Notes: generated from the letters alone by a model not told the origin. A stretch of DNA of 64,000 bases from Anaerolineae bacterium (GCA_023382655.1 JAHDWK010000011.1:62001-126000); one strand, 5' to 3'; counted from the first letter of the stretch, positions 36,017-45,861 are shown. Numbers and translations are program-made.

Positions 36017-36763
36017 TTATAACTGCTGGCAGTAATGCTCAATGGCCTGCCGCAAGAAGCGGGGCATGTCGGGATGTAGTTTTTCGTAGAAGGCGGCAAA
36101 GGCCGGGTCTTCTTCGTACCCCTGGGCCAGCCCCAACATAATCTCAACGGTGGGTTCATAAAAGTAGCGCAAGTGCTGATGCCAGCGGGTGATGATTTGT
36201 TGTACGGCCGTACTATCCGGCCGTTCATCCATGTGCGCCAGCAAATCCCGGTACACTGCTTCCCCTTCGGCCCCAATCTGGGCTTTCTGGGCAGTGCTGT
36301 AATTTTTCCAGCGGCGAACAGAGACTTTAACAATTTCGGGATCATACCGCTCATACGCTTCCTGTTCATAACGCGCCTGCGTTTCTTCATCAAAGCCGGC
36401 AAATAAGGCTTCGGTACTCATCTGAATTTCTCCTTGCAAATGTAATATCGTCTGGTCAATGGTGTGAATGAGTTCATGCAGCCGTTCCACCCGTTGTTGC
36501 AATGCCTGTTTGTGGCTTTGCAGCGCCTGAGCCAGGTCAAAATCCGGCTGGTCGAGAATTGTCTGAATTTCGCGCAGACTAAAGGCCATTTCACGGAAAA
36601 GGAGGATTTGTTGCAGGCGGAGCACGGCCGTGTCATCATAATAACGATAATTGTTCTCTCCCACCACCGACGGTTTGAGCAGCCCAATCTCATCATAATA
36701 ATGCAGGGTGCGCACGCTCACCCCGGCTAACACGGCTAATTGTCTGACGGTATACATCGTCAT
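36017..36763 (-). CDS. MerR-family regulator with TipAS-like ligand domain
   Basis: Several ATGs are close together. I choose 36763, 5 nt after GAGAGG. The N-terminal MerR HTH is textbook: YTVRQLAVLAGVSVRTLHYY, DEIGLLKPS, YRYYDDTAVLRLQQILLFRE. A dimerisation coiled coil spans about 75-115. Residues 125-248 form an all-helical TipAS-type domain (YEQEAYERYDPEIVKVSVRR, AFAAFYEKLHPDMPRFLRQA) known in TipA, Mta and SkgA for binding thiopeptides or other drugs. Likely an activator of itself and the DUF2268 gene downstream. Confidence 0.85.
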   Translation of the reverse strand: MTMYTVRQLAVLAGVSVRTLHYYDEIGLLKPSVVGENNYRYYDDTAVLRLQQILLFREMAFSLREIQTILDQPDFDLAQALQSHKQALQQRVERLHELIHTIDQTILHLQGEIQMSTEALFAGFDEETQARYEQEAYERYDPEIVKVSVRRWKNYSTAQKAQIGAEGEAVYRDLLAHMDERPDSTAVQQIITRWHQHLRYFYEPTVEIMLGLAQGYEEDPAFAAFYEKLHPDMPRFLRQAIEHYCQQL

Positions 36764-36955
36764 CACATCCTCTCTTTTTAGCTGAATAACTCAATCGGTG
36801 GGGATAATAAAGTATGACGTTACGTGAATGTCAAGGGGTAATTTTCAGATTGGGGGAAAGAACAAGAAATTGAACGCCAGGGGGCAAAGAGGTAAAAGGA
36901 GGCAAAGATGGAGAAACAAAGGGAAAACTTCGCGTCTCTTCGCGCTCTTCGCGGA

Positions 36956-37741
36956 TCACACCGCATCCAACGCCATAGACCGCTCAAATTGCCGCTGCCC
37001 CACTTTGGCTAACAAAATACTAAAGACATACAGCACCACCAGCGGCCCCATTGTCAGCAACATCGTCACCGGGTCAATAGAAGGGGTAATAATCGCCGCC
37101 AACACAGCAATAATAACCACCGCATAGCGCCACTGTTCGCGCAATGCCTGCGCCGTCACCATGCCCACCCGCGCCAGCACATAAACGATGATGGGCATCT
37201 GAAAGCTCACCCCAATCCAAAACACCATACGCACCACAAAGCTGATGTAATCTTGCCCCGTCCACTCCGTGCGGAAAACATCCTGCATAAAGTTTGCCAG
37301 GAAGTTAATGGCCGCCGGCACCAGAACAAACCAGGAAAACGAGATGCCTAAAAGAAAGAGCGCCAACGAACCAGGAATAAAAACGTAGATATATTTTTTT
37401 TCAGAAGGGGTTAGCGCCGGAGAAATGAAGAGCCACACCTGATAAAGAATCCAGGGCATCGCCAGCACCGCCCCAAAAAGCAACGCCACTTTGAAGAAGG
37501 TTTCAATACCTTCGGTGGGGCGGAGTGTTTGCAGGGCCGCCGCGCTATCTGGCACGCTGTTCACATACGGCTGCATCAGATAGGCCAACAAGGGCTGAGC
37601 GATGGCAAAACCTAACAGTGTACCAATGAACAAGGCCGCCGCCGCATAGGTAATGCGCACCCGTAAATCATTGAGATGCCCCAACAGGGTCATCTGGGCG
37701 CCATCTGGCTCCATTTCTGGCGCATTAACCGTATCCATCAT
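36956..37741 (-). CDS. tatC: TatC, twin-arginine translocase subunit
   Basis: 261 residues with six hydrophobic segments. Family motifs: HLNDLRVRITYAA near the N-terminus, EGIETFFKVALLFGAVLAMPWILYQVW in the middle (glutamate preceded by PTEG), SFQMPIIVYVLARVG, and RYAVVIIAVLAAIITPSIDPV near the end. TatC recognises the twin-arginine signal and forms the receptor with TatB. The start overlaps the upstream gene's stop (ATGATG/TGA). Confidence 0.92.
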   Translation of the reverse strand: MMDTVNAPEMEPDGAQMTLLGHLNDLRVRITYAAAALFIGTLLGFAIAQPLLAYLMQPYVNSVPDSAAALQTLRPTEGIETFFKVALLFGAVLAMPWILYQVWLFISPALTPSEKKYIYVFIPGSLALFLLGISFSWFVLVPAAINFLANFMQDVFRTEWTGQDYISFVVRMVFWIGVSFQMPIIVYVLARVGMVTAQALREQWRYAVVIIAVLAAIITPSIDPVTMLLTMGPLVVLYVFSILLAKVGQRQFERSMALDAV

Positions 37742-38199
37742 TCCGAGTCTCCCGGCACATCAACGGGCTTAGGCAGCGTGGGCATTGGCGGTGTTGCTGG
37801 CGCATGAGCGCCATTATTTGTGCCTTCTGTCTGGCTATCATCCGGCTTGATGGACTTTAGCGAGGGTGGTTGGATGGAGTTCTCAATCTCATCCAGGGCC
37901 ATTTTCCCTTCCTGAGCGGCCGCCGTGCTGACTGAGGTGAACTCCTGACGCAGGGATTGCAGCTCCTGGCGCAAAATCTTTACTTCATCCATAGCATCAC
38001 GTAGGGCACGGCCGTCATCCAATCCATCCAGCTCATTGTTCAACTGCCGTATAAAACTGCGGGAAATAAGCTGCAACTGCGCCGACGTTTTGCCCAACCA
38101 GCGCGCCACCTTGCCAATCCGCTCCGGTCCCATCACCACCCCGGCAATAATCAGGATGAGAATCAGTTCTGGCATCCCAATGCCAAAGATATTGTCCAT
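37738..38199 (-). CDS. tatB: TatB-like translocase subunit
   Basis: 153 residues: short N-terminal helix (FGIGMPELILILIIAGVVMG), hinge (GPERIGKVARWLGK), amphipathic and charged helices, then a disordered acidic/proline tail. The motif MPELILILIIAGVVMGPERI with glutamate near position 9 separates TatB from TatA. It lies between tatA and tatC as part of one operon. Confidence 0.82.
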   Translation of the reverse strand: MDNIFGIGMPELILILIIAGVVMGPERIGKVARWLGKTSAQLQLISRSFIRQLNNELDGLDDGRALRDAMDEVKILRQELQSLRQEFTSVSTAAAQEGKMALDEIENSIQPPSLKSIKPDDSQTEGTNNGAHAPATPPMPTLPKPVDVPGDSE

Positions 38200-38216
38200 G
38201 GTTGTGAGACATAACC

Positions 38217-38278
38217 CATGAACCGTAATCCGTGATCCGAAGTCCGACCTACGGGTTACGAATTACGGGTTACGAATT
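38217..38278. repeat. Intergenic GATTACGG-type repeat cluster between tatA and tatB
   Basis: Repeats of CGTAATCCGT and TACGGGTTACGAATTACGG in both orientations lie in the 70 bp between the two genes. A second cluster built on GAGATTGGAAGATTTGAGAT and its inverse (AATCTCTAATCTCCAATCTC) lies at about 38478-38552, upstream of tatA. Both are of the same style as 8306-8378 and 47019-47083. Confidence 0.5.
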
Positions 38279-38458
38279 CTGCCCTTCTGTCGGCTCACTC
38301 TTTTCGGTCGCTTCCGTCTGACCATCTTTGACGCCTTCGCGGAATGCCTTGATGCCTTTGCCCAATTCACCGCCAATCTTACTAATGCGGCCCACGCCAA
38401 ATAAAATTAACACCACTGCTAAAATAATTAGCAGCTCAGGTAAACCTAAAGGTCCCAT
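38270..38458 (-). CDS. tatA: TatA, pore-forming Tat subunit
   Basis: ATG 38458 (GAGGAG 9 nt upstream) is preferred over an upstream in-frame codon that reads through repeat DNA. 62 residues: MGPLGLPELLIILAVVLILF, FGVGRISKIGGELGKGIKAF (the FG hinge and amphipathic helix), REGVKDGQ, then an acidic tail. First gene of tatA-tatB-tatC. Confidence 0.9.
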   Translation of the reverse strand: MGPLGLPELLIILAVVLILFGVGRISKIGGELGKGIKAFREGVKDGQTEATEKSEPTEGQNS

Positions 38459-38737
38459 GTAAAATCTCCTCGAAAAACAATGGAGATTGGAAGATTTGAG
38501 ATAGGGAGATTGAACCGGTTGCAATCTCTAATCTCCAATCTCTTATCTCTAGCTCTCTAACGGCCGTCATTATACCAGACTAACCGCTAAAAGCAGGGGC
38601 GCTTTTAAGTTTGTTCATAACAGAATAGCGCACATTTACCAGTTGAAGGGCATTTATGAACCCTTTATACTGGCAGCAGTAAACGTCAATCACTCATCAA
38701 TTTCGCTGGTAGTTCATCCATCAGTGACAAAACAACC

Positions 38738-39862
38738 ATGAAAAAGAATCTTATTTTAGCCACTCTGTTGATATGTTGTCTCTCTGTAGTCAGACCTCTG
38801 GCAGCCACACCCCCGTCACAGGAAGAGGCGCTGCGGGCGCGCGGCCAATATCTGACCACCATAGCCGGATGTGATGGTTGCCACACTCCCTTCCGCACGG
38901 AATTTAACAACCTGGAATTAACACCGGCCCAATTACAAACATTGAGCATGTCTGAACGCAGTGCCAAAGACCCAGATATGTATATGGCCGGTGGACGTAT
39001 TTTTGATTTAGGCCCGGCAGGGATCATTGTAGGCACCAATATCACGTCTGACCCGGAAACCGGTATTGGCGATTGGACAGATGAAGAAATTGAAACCGCC
39101 ATGCGTACGGGTGTGACACCGGACGGCCGTCAACTTATCCCCATCATGCCCTACACCGCTTATAACCAGATGGCCGACGCGGACATGGCCGCGCTTATTG
39201 CCTATTTACGCACCATACCCCCCATCAAAAATGACGTACTAGCCAACCGCACCGCCAGCACAGAAGGGTTGCCACCGCTGCCAGCACCGGATGGCCCCAT
39301 TACCGCCCCAGACGAAAGTGACCAGATAGCTTATGGTGAATATCTGGTGCGGCATGTTATGGCCTGCACCGACTGCCACACCCCCATTGACCCTAACTCT
39401 GGCCAGCCACAGATGGATCGCTTTTTAAGCGGTGGCCAACCGTTTGAAGGGCCATGGGGCATTGTGTACGCCGCCAACATTACGCCCGATGAAGAGACCG
39501 GGCTGGGCAATTGGACGGAAACGGAGATCAAACGGGCTTTTTTATCAGGAGTGCGGATTGACGGCCGTCGTCTCGTCCTGATGCCCTGGGAGTATTACGC
39601 CTCACTCAGCGGCCCCGACGCCGACGCCACAGCCAGCTACCTGAAAAATGGGTTGACGGCCGTGCCCCAGAAAGTGCCCGCACTGGCTGTTGCCGAAGAA
39701 CTGCTCCAATACTTAACTACCATCCCGACTCCTCCCACAGAAAACAACCCGGTGGGCGAGAGGAATACCGGCACAAACACCCTGTCCCTCATCGGCACAG
39801 TACTGATTATCCTCGGCATCATCGGCATCACCGCCTATGTTTGGCGTCGGCGCACTGCGTAA
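38738..39862 (+). CDS. Dihaem cytochrome c, membrane-anchored
   Basis: 374 residues. Signal peptide MKKNLILATLLICCLSVVRP. Two haem-binding sites, CDGCH (near residue 46) and CTDCH (near 209), each with a later candidate axial methionine (MPYTAYNQM and MPWEYYASL). Each half holds TNITSDPETGIGDWTDEEIE or NITPDEETGLGNWTETEIKR, the typical tandem cytochrome c domains of dehydrogenase-linked electron-transfer subunits. The C-terminus is a transmembrane helix (LSLIGTVLIILGIIGITAYV) ending WRRR, so the protein is anchored facing outside. No dehydrogenase gene is adjacent. Confidence 0.88.
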   Translation: MKKNLILATLLICCLSVVRPLAATPPSQEEALRARGQYLTTIAGCDGCHTPFRTEFNNLELTPAQLQTLSMSERSAKDPDMYMAGGRIFDLGPAGIIVGTNITSDPETGIGDWTDEEIETAMRTGVTPDGRQLIPIMPYTAYNQMADADMAALIAYLRTIPPIKNDVLANRTASTEGLPPLPAPDGPITAPDESDQIAYGEYLVRHVMACTDCHTPIDPNSGQPQMDRFLSGGQPFEGPWGIVYAANITPDEETGLGNWTETEIKRAFLSGVRIDGRRLVLMPWEYYASLSGPDADATASYLKNGLTAVPQKVPALAVAEELLQYLTTIPTPPTENNPVGERNTGTNTLSLIGTVLIILGIIGITAYVWRRRTA

Positions 39863-39909
39863 CACCGATCACCAGGGACACTGTAAGTCATGGGTGATTG
39901 AATAAATTT

Positions 39910-41865
39910 ATGCGTCAACGGTTAAACCACCTGAATCGGAAGCACCTCAGCATCCGGTGGAAGTTAGTTCTCCCGTTTGTCATCATCACCATTTTGGTGA
40001 TGGTGGTGTTATTGCCGTTTGCCTCCCAACTGGTCACTCGCCGCATTGAAGCCGAAGCCGACCGTCAGCTCACACAAGTTGCCCAATCCGTAGGCGCGCT
40101 CATGGCCGATTCCGAGAAACAAGCACTGCTCAGCGCCAGCGTTGTCGCCACTCTGCCAGAACTGGAAACCGAAGACGCCGTCGTCATCAAAGCGGCCCTG
40201 GACATCCGGCGGGCAGAACTTGATTTGCAGGAGTTAAGCATTTACGCTCTAGATTTTGAACCAGGTGATCCAGCCGCCATTTATGGCGGCCCACCGGTTA
40301 TTCGCCGTTTGCAGGCCAGCCAGCAAACAGAAGCCATCCGTAATACCCTGATTAGGCAAGCTCTGGCAAGTGGTGAGACCACCAGCGGTATTGCTATAGC
40401 GCCCCAGGCTTCCCAAATCATTGGCGTTGCCCCTATTGTCAGCATGAGTGATGGCCGTATCACCGGAGTGGTACTGGCTGCCATTTACATGGATGATGAC
40501 TACATCAGCAATATCGGGCAGATTCTGGGGGCTGACGTGGGTGTGGTGCAAGATAATGCGGTCATTGTTTCTGCCATTGATCCGGCCAGCGGGTATGAAC
40601 AGCAATTACAGACAACGCTCATTTCACCCGACGGCCGTGCCACCTCCGACACCATTCTCTACAGCAACAACAGCCAATACCGTCTGCTTTCCCATCCCCT
40701 GCAACTTGGCGACAGCACCCAGGGGCATGTGTTAGTTGCCCGGCCCATCAGCGAGCTTTTTCAGGTGCAACGTGATATTCAAGCCGCGCTCATTGCCTTT
40801 GCCGGCGTCATCATCATTATCAGTCTGGCATTGGCGCTGGCCATGTTTTTTGCCTTTGCCCGTCCCTTGCAACGTCTGTCCCTGGCTGCCCGTCAATTGA
40901 GCAGTGGGCATTTAGACCAGCGTGTACAGGTGACCCACTCCATCTTTCGTGACGAAATTAGCGACCTGGGTGAATCATTCAATGAAATGGTGGAAGAATT
41001 GCAGGCGCTTTATGAAGGGCTGGAATATCGTGTGCAAAAACGCACCATCGAACTGGAAGAAGAGCAGCGGAAATTGAATGAAGCGCTGGCGGCATTAGCC
41101 GTTGCCCGTGATGAGGCTATCGCCGCCAACCAGGCCAAAAGTGAGTTTGTCTCCACCGTTTCCCATGAGCTCAAAGTACCCATGACTTCTATTCGTGGCT
41201 ACAACCAGTTGTTAGCCAGTGGCATGGTAGGCGCGCTAAACGACCAGCAAAAAGATTTTTTGCTGCGTGTGGAAAATAATGTCCAGCGCATGATGACGCT
41301 GGTATCAGACCTGACAGACATTTCCCGCCTGGAAACGGGGCAACTGCGGTTAGAGTATACGGCCGTGCCCATTGAAGAAGTTGTTGACGAAGTGGTACAC
41401 GCCACCCAGGCGAACATTGAAGCCAAAGAACAAGAGCTGACGTTAGGCTTGCCAGACAGCCTGCCATCTGTTTGGGCTGACCGCAACCGCCTGGCGCAAA
41501 TCATGACCAACCTGGTAAGCAACGCCAATAAATATACCCCCGACGGCGGCAAAATTATTATCAACGCCAAAATCATGGAAGCCCGCAAAAGCAGTGGCGC
41601 GCTGGCAAAAGATTGCGTATTAGTAGCCATCAAAGATTCCGGCATCGGTATTCACCCCGATGATTTCCCCAAAATGTTCCAGAAATTCTTCCGCTCTGAA
41701 GATGAAAAGACGCGGCAAGCGCCCGGCACCGGCCTGGGGCTGACCATTACTAAGAGCCTGGTGGAACTGCAAGGCGGCTCTATCTGGTTTGAAAGCGAAT
41801 TCCGCAAAGGGACTACTTTCTATTTCACCATGCCCACTGCCAACGGCCGTGCCCCTGCGGTATAA
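39910..41865 (+). CDS. Orphan sensor histidine kinase (HAMP-HisKA-HATPase)
   Basis: I prefer ATG 39910; a TTG at 39898 is in frame. About 651 residues: TM1 near residue 20-40 (LVLPFVIITILVMVVLLPFA), an extracytoplasmic domain to about 290, TM2 (LIAFAGVIIIISLALALAMF), HAMP (RPLQRLSLAARQLSSGHLDQ) and a coiled coil. HisKA follows with FVSTVSHELKVPMTSI (phosphorylated His; the usual HELRTP is HELKVP), then the N box RLAQIMTNLVSNANKYTPDG, G1 DSGIGIHPDDF and G2 GTGLGLTITKSLVELQGGSI. All key residues are present. No response regulator is adjacent. Confidence 0.9.
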   Translation: MRQRLNHLNRKHLSIRWKLVLPFVIITILVMVVLLPFASQLVTRRIEAEADRQLTQVAQSVGALMADSEKQALLSASVVATLPELETEDAVVIKAALDIRRAELDLQELSIYALDFEPGDPAAIYGGPPVIRRLQASQQTEAIRNTLIRQALASGETTSGIAIAPQASQIIGVAPIVSMSDGRITGVVLAAIYMDDDYISNIGQILGADVGVVQDNAVIVSAIDPASGYEQQLQTTLISPDGRATSDTILYSNNSQYRLLSHPLQLGDSTQGHVLVARPISELFQVQRDIQAALIAFAGVIIIISLALALAMFFAFARPLQRLSLAARQLSSGHLDQRVQVTHSIFRDEISDLGESFNEMVEELQALYEGLEYRVQKRTIELEEEQRKLNEALAALAVARDEAIAANQAKSEFVSTVSHELKVPMTSIRGYNQLLASGMVGALNDQQKDFLLRVENNVQRMMTLVSDLTDISRLETGQLRLEYTAVPIEEVVDEVVHATQANIEAKEQELTLGLPDSLPSVWADRNRLAQIMTNLVSNANKYTPDGGKIIINAKIMEARKSSGALAKDCVLVAIKDSGIGIHPDDFPKMFQKFFRSEDEKTRQAPGTGLGLTITKSLVELQGGSIWFESEFRKGTTFYFTMPTANGRAPAV

Positions 41866-41909
41866 TCTCCTGTAAAGCGCTTTCCCAAATTGCGCTAACA
41901 GGAGAAAAC

Positions 41910-42773
41910 ATGAAAATTGGTGTTGTCTTCCCCCAGATTGAGTTCCCGGCCGATCCCATTGCCATCCGTGATTATGCGCAGACAGCCGAAACATTGGGTT
42001 TCAGCCACATCCTGGCCTATGACCATGTGCTGGGCGCGAACCCGGAACGACCGGGTGGCTGGCAAGGGCCATACACCCACCATGATCCCTTTTTTGACCC
42101 CTTTGTGCTGTACAGTTATATGGCCGCCCTTACCACCTCTATCCACTTTGTCACCGGCGTCCTTATCCTGCCGCAGCGGGACACGGCCGTTGTCGCCAAA
42201 CAAGCAGCCTGCCTGGATGTGCTATCCGGCGGCCGTTTTCGGTTGGGTGTCGGCGTCGGCTGGAACCGGGTGGAAATGGAAAGCATCGGGCACAATTTTC
42301 ACGACCGGGGCAAACGCATTGAAGAGCAAATCGAAGTGCTACGACTGCTGTGGACACAACCACTGGTGCGGTTCAACGGCCGTTACCATCACCTGGATGA
42401 CGTCGGCCTGAACCCCCTGCCCGTGCAGCAGCCCATCCCCATCTGGCTGGGCGGCCATGCGGACGCCGTCCTGGAACGTGTGGCCCGCTTGGGGGACGGT
42501 TGGTTCCCCAACTACCGTACACCGGAACAGGCACGGCCGTCACTGGACAAATTGGATGCGTTTCTGGAGCAGCACGGCCGTCGCCGCGCCGACATCGGCA
42601 TTGAAGCCCGCCTGGCCTACAAAGACGGCACACCCGAAAGCTGGCAAAAGGCGATAGCCGCCTGGCAGGAGGCGGGAGCCACTCACCTGACGTTTAATAC
42701 GATGGGCGCGGGATTGGACACGGCTGCGAAACATCTGCAAGCGATTGCCCAATTTGCCCAGGCAATCAGCTGA
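41910..42773 (+). CDS. LLM-class (luciferase-like) F420-dependent oxidoreductase
   Basis: ATG 41910 with AGGAG 6 nt upstream. 287 residues in a TIM-barrel of the bacterial-luciferase-like family: MKIGVVFPQIEFPADP, the loop FSHILAYDHVLG, LSGGRFRLGVGVGWNRVEME and LPVQQPIPIWLGGHADAVLE. These match the TIGR03619-type F420-dependent subgroup. Substrate unknown. Stands between the kinase and halogenase genes on the same strand, with its own upstream gap. Confidence 0.85.
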   Translation: MKIGVVFPQIEFPADPIAIRDYAQTAETLGFSHILAYDHVLGANPERPGGWQGPYTHHDPFFDPFVLYSYMAALTTSIHFVTGVLILPQRDTAVVAKQAACLDVLSGGRFRLGVGVGWNRVEMESIGHNFHDRGKRIEEQIEVLRLLWTQPLVRFNGRYHHLDDVGLNPLPVQQPIPIWLGGHADAVLERVARLGDGWFPNYRTPEQARPSLDKLDAFLEQHGRRRADIGIEARLAYKDGTPESWQKAIAAWQEAGATHLTFNTMGAGLDTAAKHLQAIAQFAQAIS

Positions 42774-42923
42774 TAAAACAACGCATCACACGGTTTATCT
42801 TCAGACCAAGACTTTCTTGTAAGCCTCCCTTTAAGCATCAGCCCGCACAATCTCGACCTGATAGGCAATAAAGCCACCATTCATTTAGAACAGCTTTTAT
42901 GGAGCGTAAACGAGGTAAACCGT

Positions 42924-44411
42924 ATGACAACAACTAATCCCCAAAAGACACAAATCCTGGTAATCGGTGGTGGGCCGGGCGGCAGCACCGCCGCCGCCAT
43001 GCTCGCCCGCGAAGGGTTCGATGTCACCCTACTCGAACGAGATGCTTTTCCCCGTTACCACATTGGTGAATCATTACTGCCCTCTGTGTTGGACTTCCTG
43101 GATCTATCTGGCGCTCGTCCAAAGGTAGAAGCCTATGGTTTCCAGCGCAAACCAGGCGGCCACATCGAATGGGGTAGCAATCAGTGGGATTTATACTTCA
43201 ACGAATTAACTGGAAATCATCAATATAGCTTCCAGGTTATCCGTTCTGAATTTGACAAACTGCTGCTGGATCACGCCGAAAGCGAGGGTGTAAAAGTGAT
43301 GCAGTGCGTGGAAGTGCAAAAGATTCACTTTCATGATGCCGCCGAAGTCAGCCAACGCCGTCCTTATGCTGCCACCATCGCCCAAGTTGGTGAATCCGGC
43401 GAAGCCTGGGATATTAATTTTGACTATCTGGTAGATGCTTCCGGGCGGGCGGGGATCATGGCAACCCGCTACCTGCGCAACCGCAAATACCATGACGCCT
43501 TCAAAAACGTGGCTGTCTGGGGTTACTGGGAAGACGCCGGCCGACTGCCCCATCCCAAAGAAGGAGCGATAGCCACTGTCTCCATTCCCAACGGCTGGAT
43601 TTGGGCCATCCCCTTGCATGACGGCATGTTAAGTGTCGGCGTGGTATTGCACAAAGATTCGTTCAAAGAAAAGAACAGTCGCCAAGACCTGGAAACGCTT
43701 TACGCCGAAGCGTTGGCGGATAATGAGACCGTCAGTGGCCTGATTGCCTCAGGGCATCGCGTAGGCGACTTGAAAGTGGAAACCGATTATTCTTACGCCA
43801 GCACCAACTTTGCCGGGCCTGGGTACTTCATGGTCGGTGATGCAGCTTGTTTCCTGGACCCGTTGCTGTCAACAGGAGTACATCTGGCTATGTTGAGCGC
43901 CATGTTAACGGCCGTCAGCATCACCGCTGCCGAACGTGGCGATGTCAGCCACGAGGAAGCGACCGAGTTCTTCGAGAACAGCTACCGTTGTGCTTACCTG
44001 CGCCTGCTTGTTTTCCTCACCGCCTTCTATCATCAATATGATGGGAAAGACTCCATCTTCTGGATGGCACGCCGCCTGAGTAACCATGACGTGCCCGAAA
44101 CCAAAATCAAGCTGGCCTTCACTAGCCTCATGTCCGGCGTCGAAGACTTGATGGACGTGCGCGAAGGGGCGGAACTGATGACCCGCGATCTGGTGCTGGA
44201 TGAAATGTCCCGGCGTGTGGCCGAAAACTTGCAAATCCGCCATGACAAGAAGCAGATGAAGGCCCTTTACGATGACCACGTGAGAGAAGACAACGCCACC
44301 TTCTTTGGTCAAGTGGAAGGTATAGACGTCATTGCTCGTGGCCCAGAACAGGCTGTAGGCGGTTTATACGTCAAAACTTCCCCCCGCCTGGGGCTGGCTC
44401 GCGTTTCCTAA
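42924..44411 (+). CDS. Flavin-dependent halogenase-like protein
   Basis: 495 residues. FAD Rossmann motif ILVIGGGPGGSTAAAMLARE, LLERDAFPRYHIGESLLPSV, the region GFQRKPGGHIEWG with the lysine equivalent to the chloramine-forming lysine of phenol/pyrrole halogenases, and WIWAIP (residues about 225-230), the WxWxIP halogenase signature that blocks monooxygenation. Also FMVGDAACFLDPLLSTGVHL. Alternative: a geranylgeranyl-reductase-like enzyme of the same superfamily, but WxWxIP favours a halogenase. No carrier protein or biosynthetic cluster is adjacent, so the substrate is unknown. Ends at a strong terminator. Confidence 0.8.
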   Translation: MTTTNPQKTQILVIGGGPGGSTAAAMLAREGFDVTLLERDAFPRYHIGESLLPSVLDFLDLSGARPKVEAYGFQRKPGGHIEWGSNQWDLYFNELTGNHQYSFQVIRSEFDKLLLDHAESEGVKVMQCVEVQKIHFHDAAEVSQRRPYAATIAQVGESGEAWDINFDYLVDASGRAGIMATRYLRNRKYHDAFKNVAVWGYWEDAGRLPHPKEGAIATVSIPNGWIWAIPLHDGMLSVGVVLHKDSFKEKNSRQDLETLYAEALADNETVSGLIASGHRVGDLKVETDYSYASTNFAGPGYFMVGDAACFLDPLLSTGVHLAMLSAMLTAVSITAAERGDVSHEEATEFFENSYRCAYLRLLVFLTAFYHQYDGKDSIFWMARRLSNHDVPETKIKLAFTSLMSGVEDLMDVREGAELMTRDLVLDEMSRRVAENLQIRHDKKQMKALYDDHVREDNATFFGQVEGIDVIARGPEQAVGGLYVKTSPRLGLARVS

Positions 44412-44434
44412 CCTTTCTGTTTTCTGATATAGTC

Positions 44435-44472
44435 AACCTCCCGGTCAGACATGCTGACCGGGAGGTTTTTTG
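44435..44472 (+). terminator. Rho-independent terminator after the halogenase gene
   Basis: AACCTCCCGGTCAG and CTGACCGGGAGGTT form a perfect 14-bp stem with a 5-nt loop, followed by TTTTTTG. Confidence 0.92.
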
Positions 44473-44524
44473 TTTTTCGTAGGGCGATTTGCCAAATCAC
44501 CTTACCGTTATGCAAGGAACAGGC

Positions 44525-45778
44525 ATGGAAATTCTTGGCGGCCCCCTCTTTGCCGTAGCCGGGGCGGGTGAATCACACGGCCCGGCCATCACCACTATCG
44601 TTTTTGGCTGCCCGCCCGGCCTCAAACTGTCGCGGGCGCAAATCCAGCATTATCTGGATCGGCGGCGGCCCGGCAGCAGCCGGCACGGCACGCCCCGCAA
44701 TGAAAAAGACAAAGTCGTGCTGCTCTCCGGCCTCTACCAGGATAACCACGACGCCCTCACGGCCGGGCCAACCATTCGCGTGACGGTTAAAAATGCGGAA
44801 TTCGAGACCACCGGCTACGAAGAAGGGTTCACCACCGGCGAGCCGATCAGCGCTATTGTGTTGTCGGCGACCAGCAAATCGGGACATTATGCCCAATTCA
44901 TGGGACCAACGGGGGCAGTACGCCCCGGCCACACCGATTTGGTGAAGTATCATCAATCAAAGGGGTTTGTGGATGTGCGCGGTGGTGGCCGTTCCAGCTA
45001 TCGCAGCACCATTTCGGATGTGATCGGTGGCTCCATTGCCCGTATTTACCTCCAAGAGATGTTTGGCACAGTGATTTTGTCTTCTATCAGCCAGGTAGGG
45101 CCGTTACAGGCCAGCGTCCGGTTGGGGGATTATGTGAGCGAGTGGCTGCGGGCACACGGCCGTCAAACCATACCCCTGGAAGAAATCAACCGTCTACAAG
45201 ACCGGTTGACCGCCGCCGAAATTCACTCCCTCGACGCCCACTTTGCCCGCGCTGCCGGGGAACTGATCAAACAAACGCGCATCGAAGGCGACTCGTTAGG
45301 TGCGGCCGTGGAAGTGGTAGCCGTGAATGTGCCCGCCCTGGTGGGCGAGCCGCTCTACCACAGCCTGAAAGTGCGGCTGATGGGCGTATTGGGCGGCCTG
45401 CATGCCGTACAATCCTGCGAAATTGGCGACGGTATTGAAGTGATTGCCCGCCGTGGCAGCGAAAACAACGACCCTATTCGCCACACCGGTTACCAATCAA
45501 ACAGTCATGGCGGGCTAATTGGCGGCGTCACCACCGGTATGCCGTTGGTGTGCCGCGTTGGGTTCAAACCTACCTCCACCATTCACAAACCGCAGCAATC
45601 GGTGCGCAAGAACCTGGAAGAGATGGAGTTTGAACTGGCAGCGGGACGGCACGACCCCTGTGTGGGCGTGCGGGCGGGCGTTACGCTGGAATCACGCCTG
45701 GCCATTGAATTGCTCAACGCCGTCCTCATGCACCAGGCGCAGCAAATTGATCCGCAGCAGTTCCAGCTATTTGCTTAA
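44525..45778 (+). CDS. aroC: Chorismate synthase
   Basis: ATG 44525 has AAGGA 7 nt upstream; the longer frame has none. 417 residues. Converts 5-enolpyruvylshikimate 3-phosphate to chorismate with reduced FMN, the last step of the shikimate pathway. Motifs: GESHGPAITTIVFGCPPGL, RRRPGSSRHGTPRNEKDKV, RPGHTDLVKYHQSKGFVDVR, GGGRSSYRST, IARRGSENNDPIRHTGYQSN, SHGGLIGGVTTGMPLVCRV and GRHDPCVGVRAG. Somewhat longer than the common 360-390, because of a charged insertion near residues 205-255. No other aro genes nearby. Confidence 0.93.
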   Translation: MEILGGPLFAVAGAGESHGPAITTIVFGCPPGLKLSRAQIQHYLDRRRPGSSRHGTPRNEKDKVVLLSGLYQDNHDALTAGPTIRVTVKNAEFETTGYEEGFTTGEPISAIVLSATSKSGHYAQFMGPTGAVRPGHTDLVKYHQSKGFVDVRGGGRSSYRSTISDVIGGSIARIYLQEMFGTVILSSISQVGPLQASVRLGDYVSEWLRAHGRQTIPLEEINRLQDRLTAAEIHSLDAHFARAAGELIKQTRIEGDSLGAAVEVVAVNVPALVGEPLYHSLKVRLMGVLGGLHAVQSCEIGDGIEVIARRGSENNDPIRHTGYQSNSHGGLIGGVTTGMPLVCRVGFKPTSTIHKPQQSVRKNLEEMEFELAAGRHDPCVGVRAGVTLESRLAIELLNAVLMHQAQQIDPQQFQLFA

Positions 45779-45861
45779 AACGTGCCCCTGTACATGATCT
45801 GGCAACTATTTGATACAATCAATACCTGTTCGTCCATGGGACAAAACAGGAGGCAAATGGT

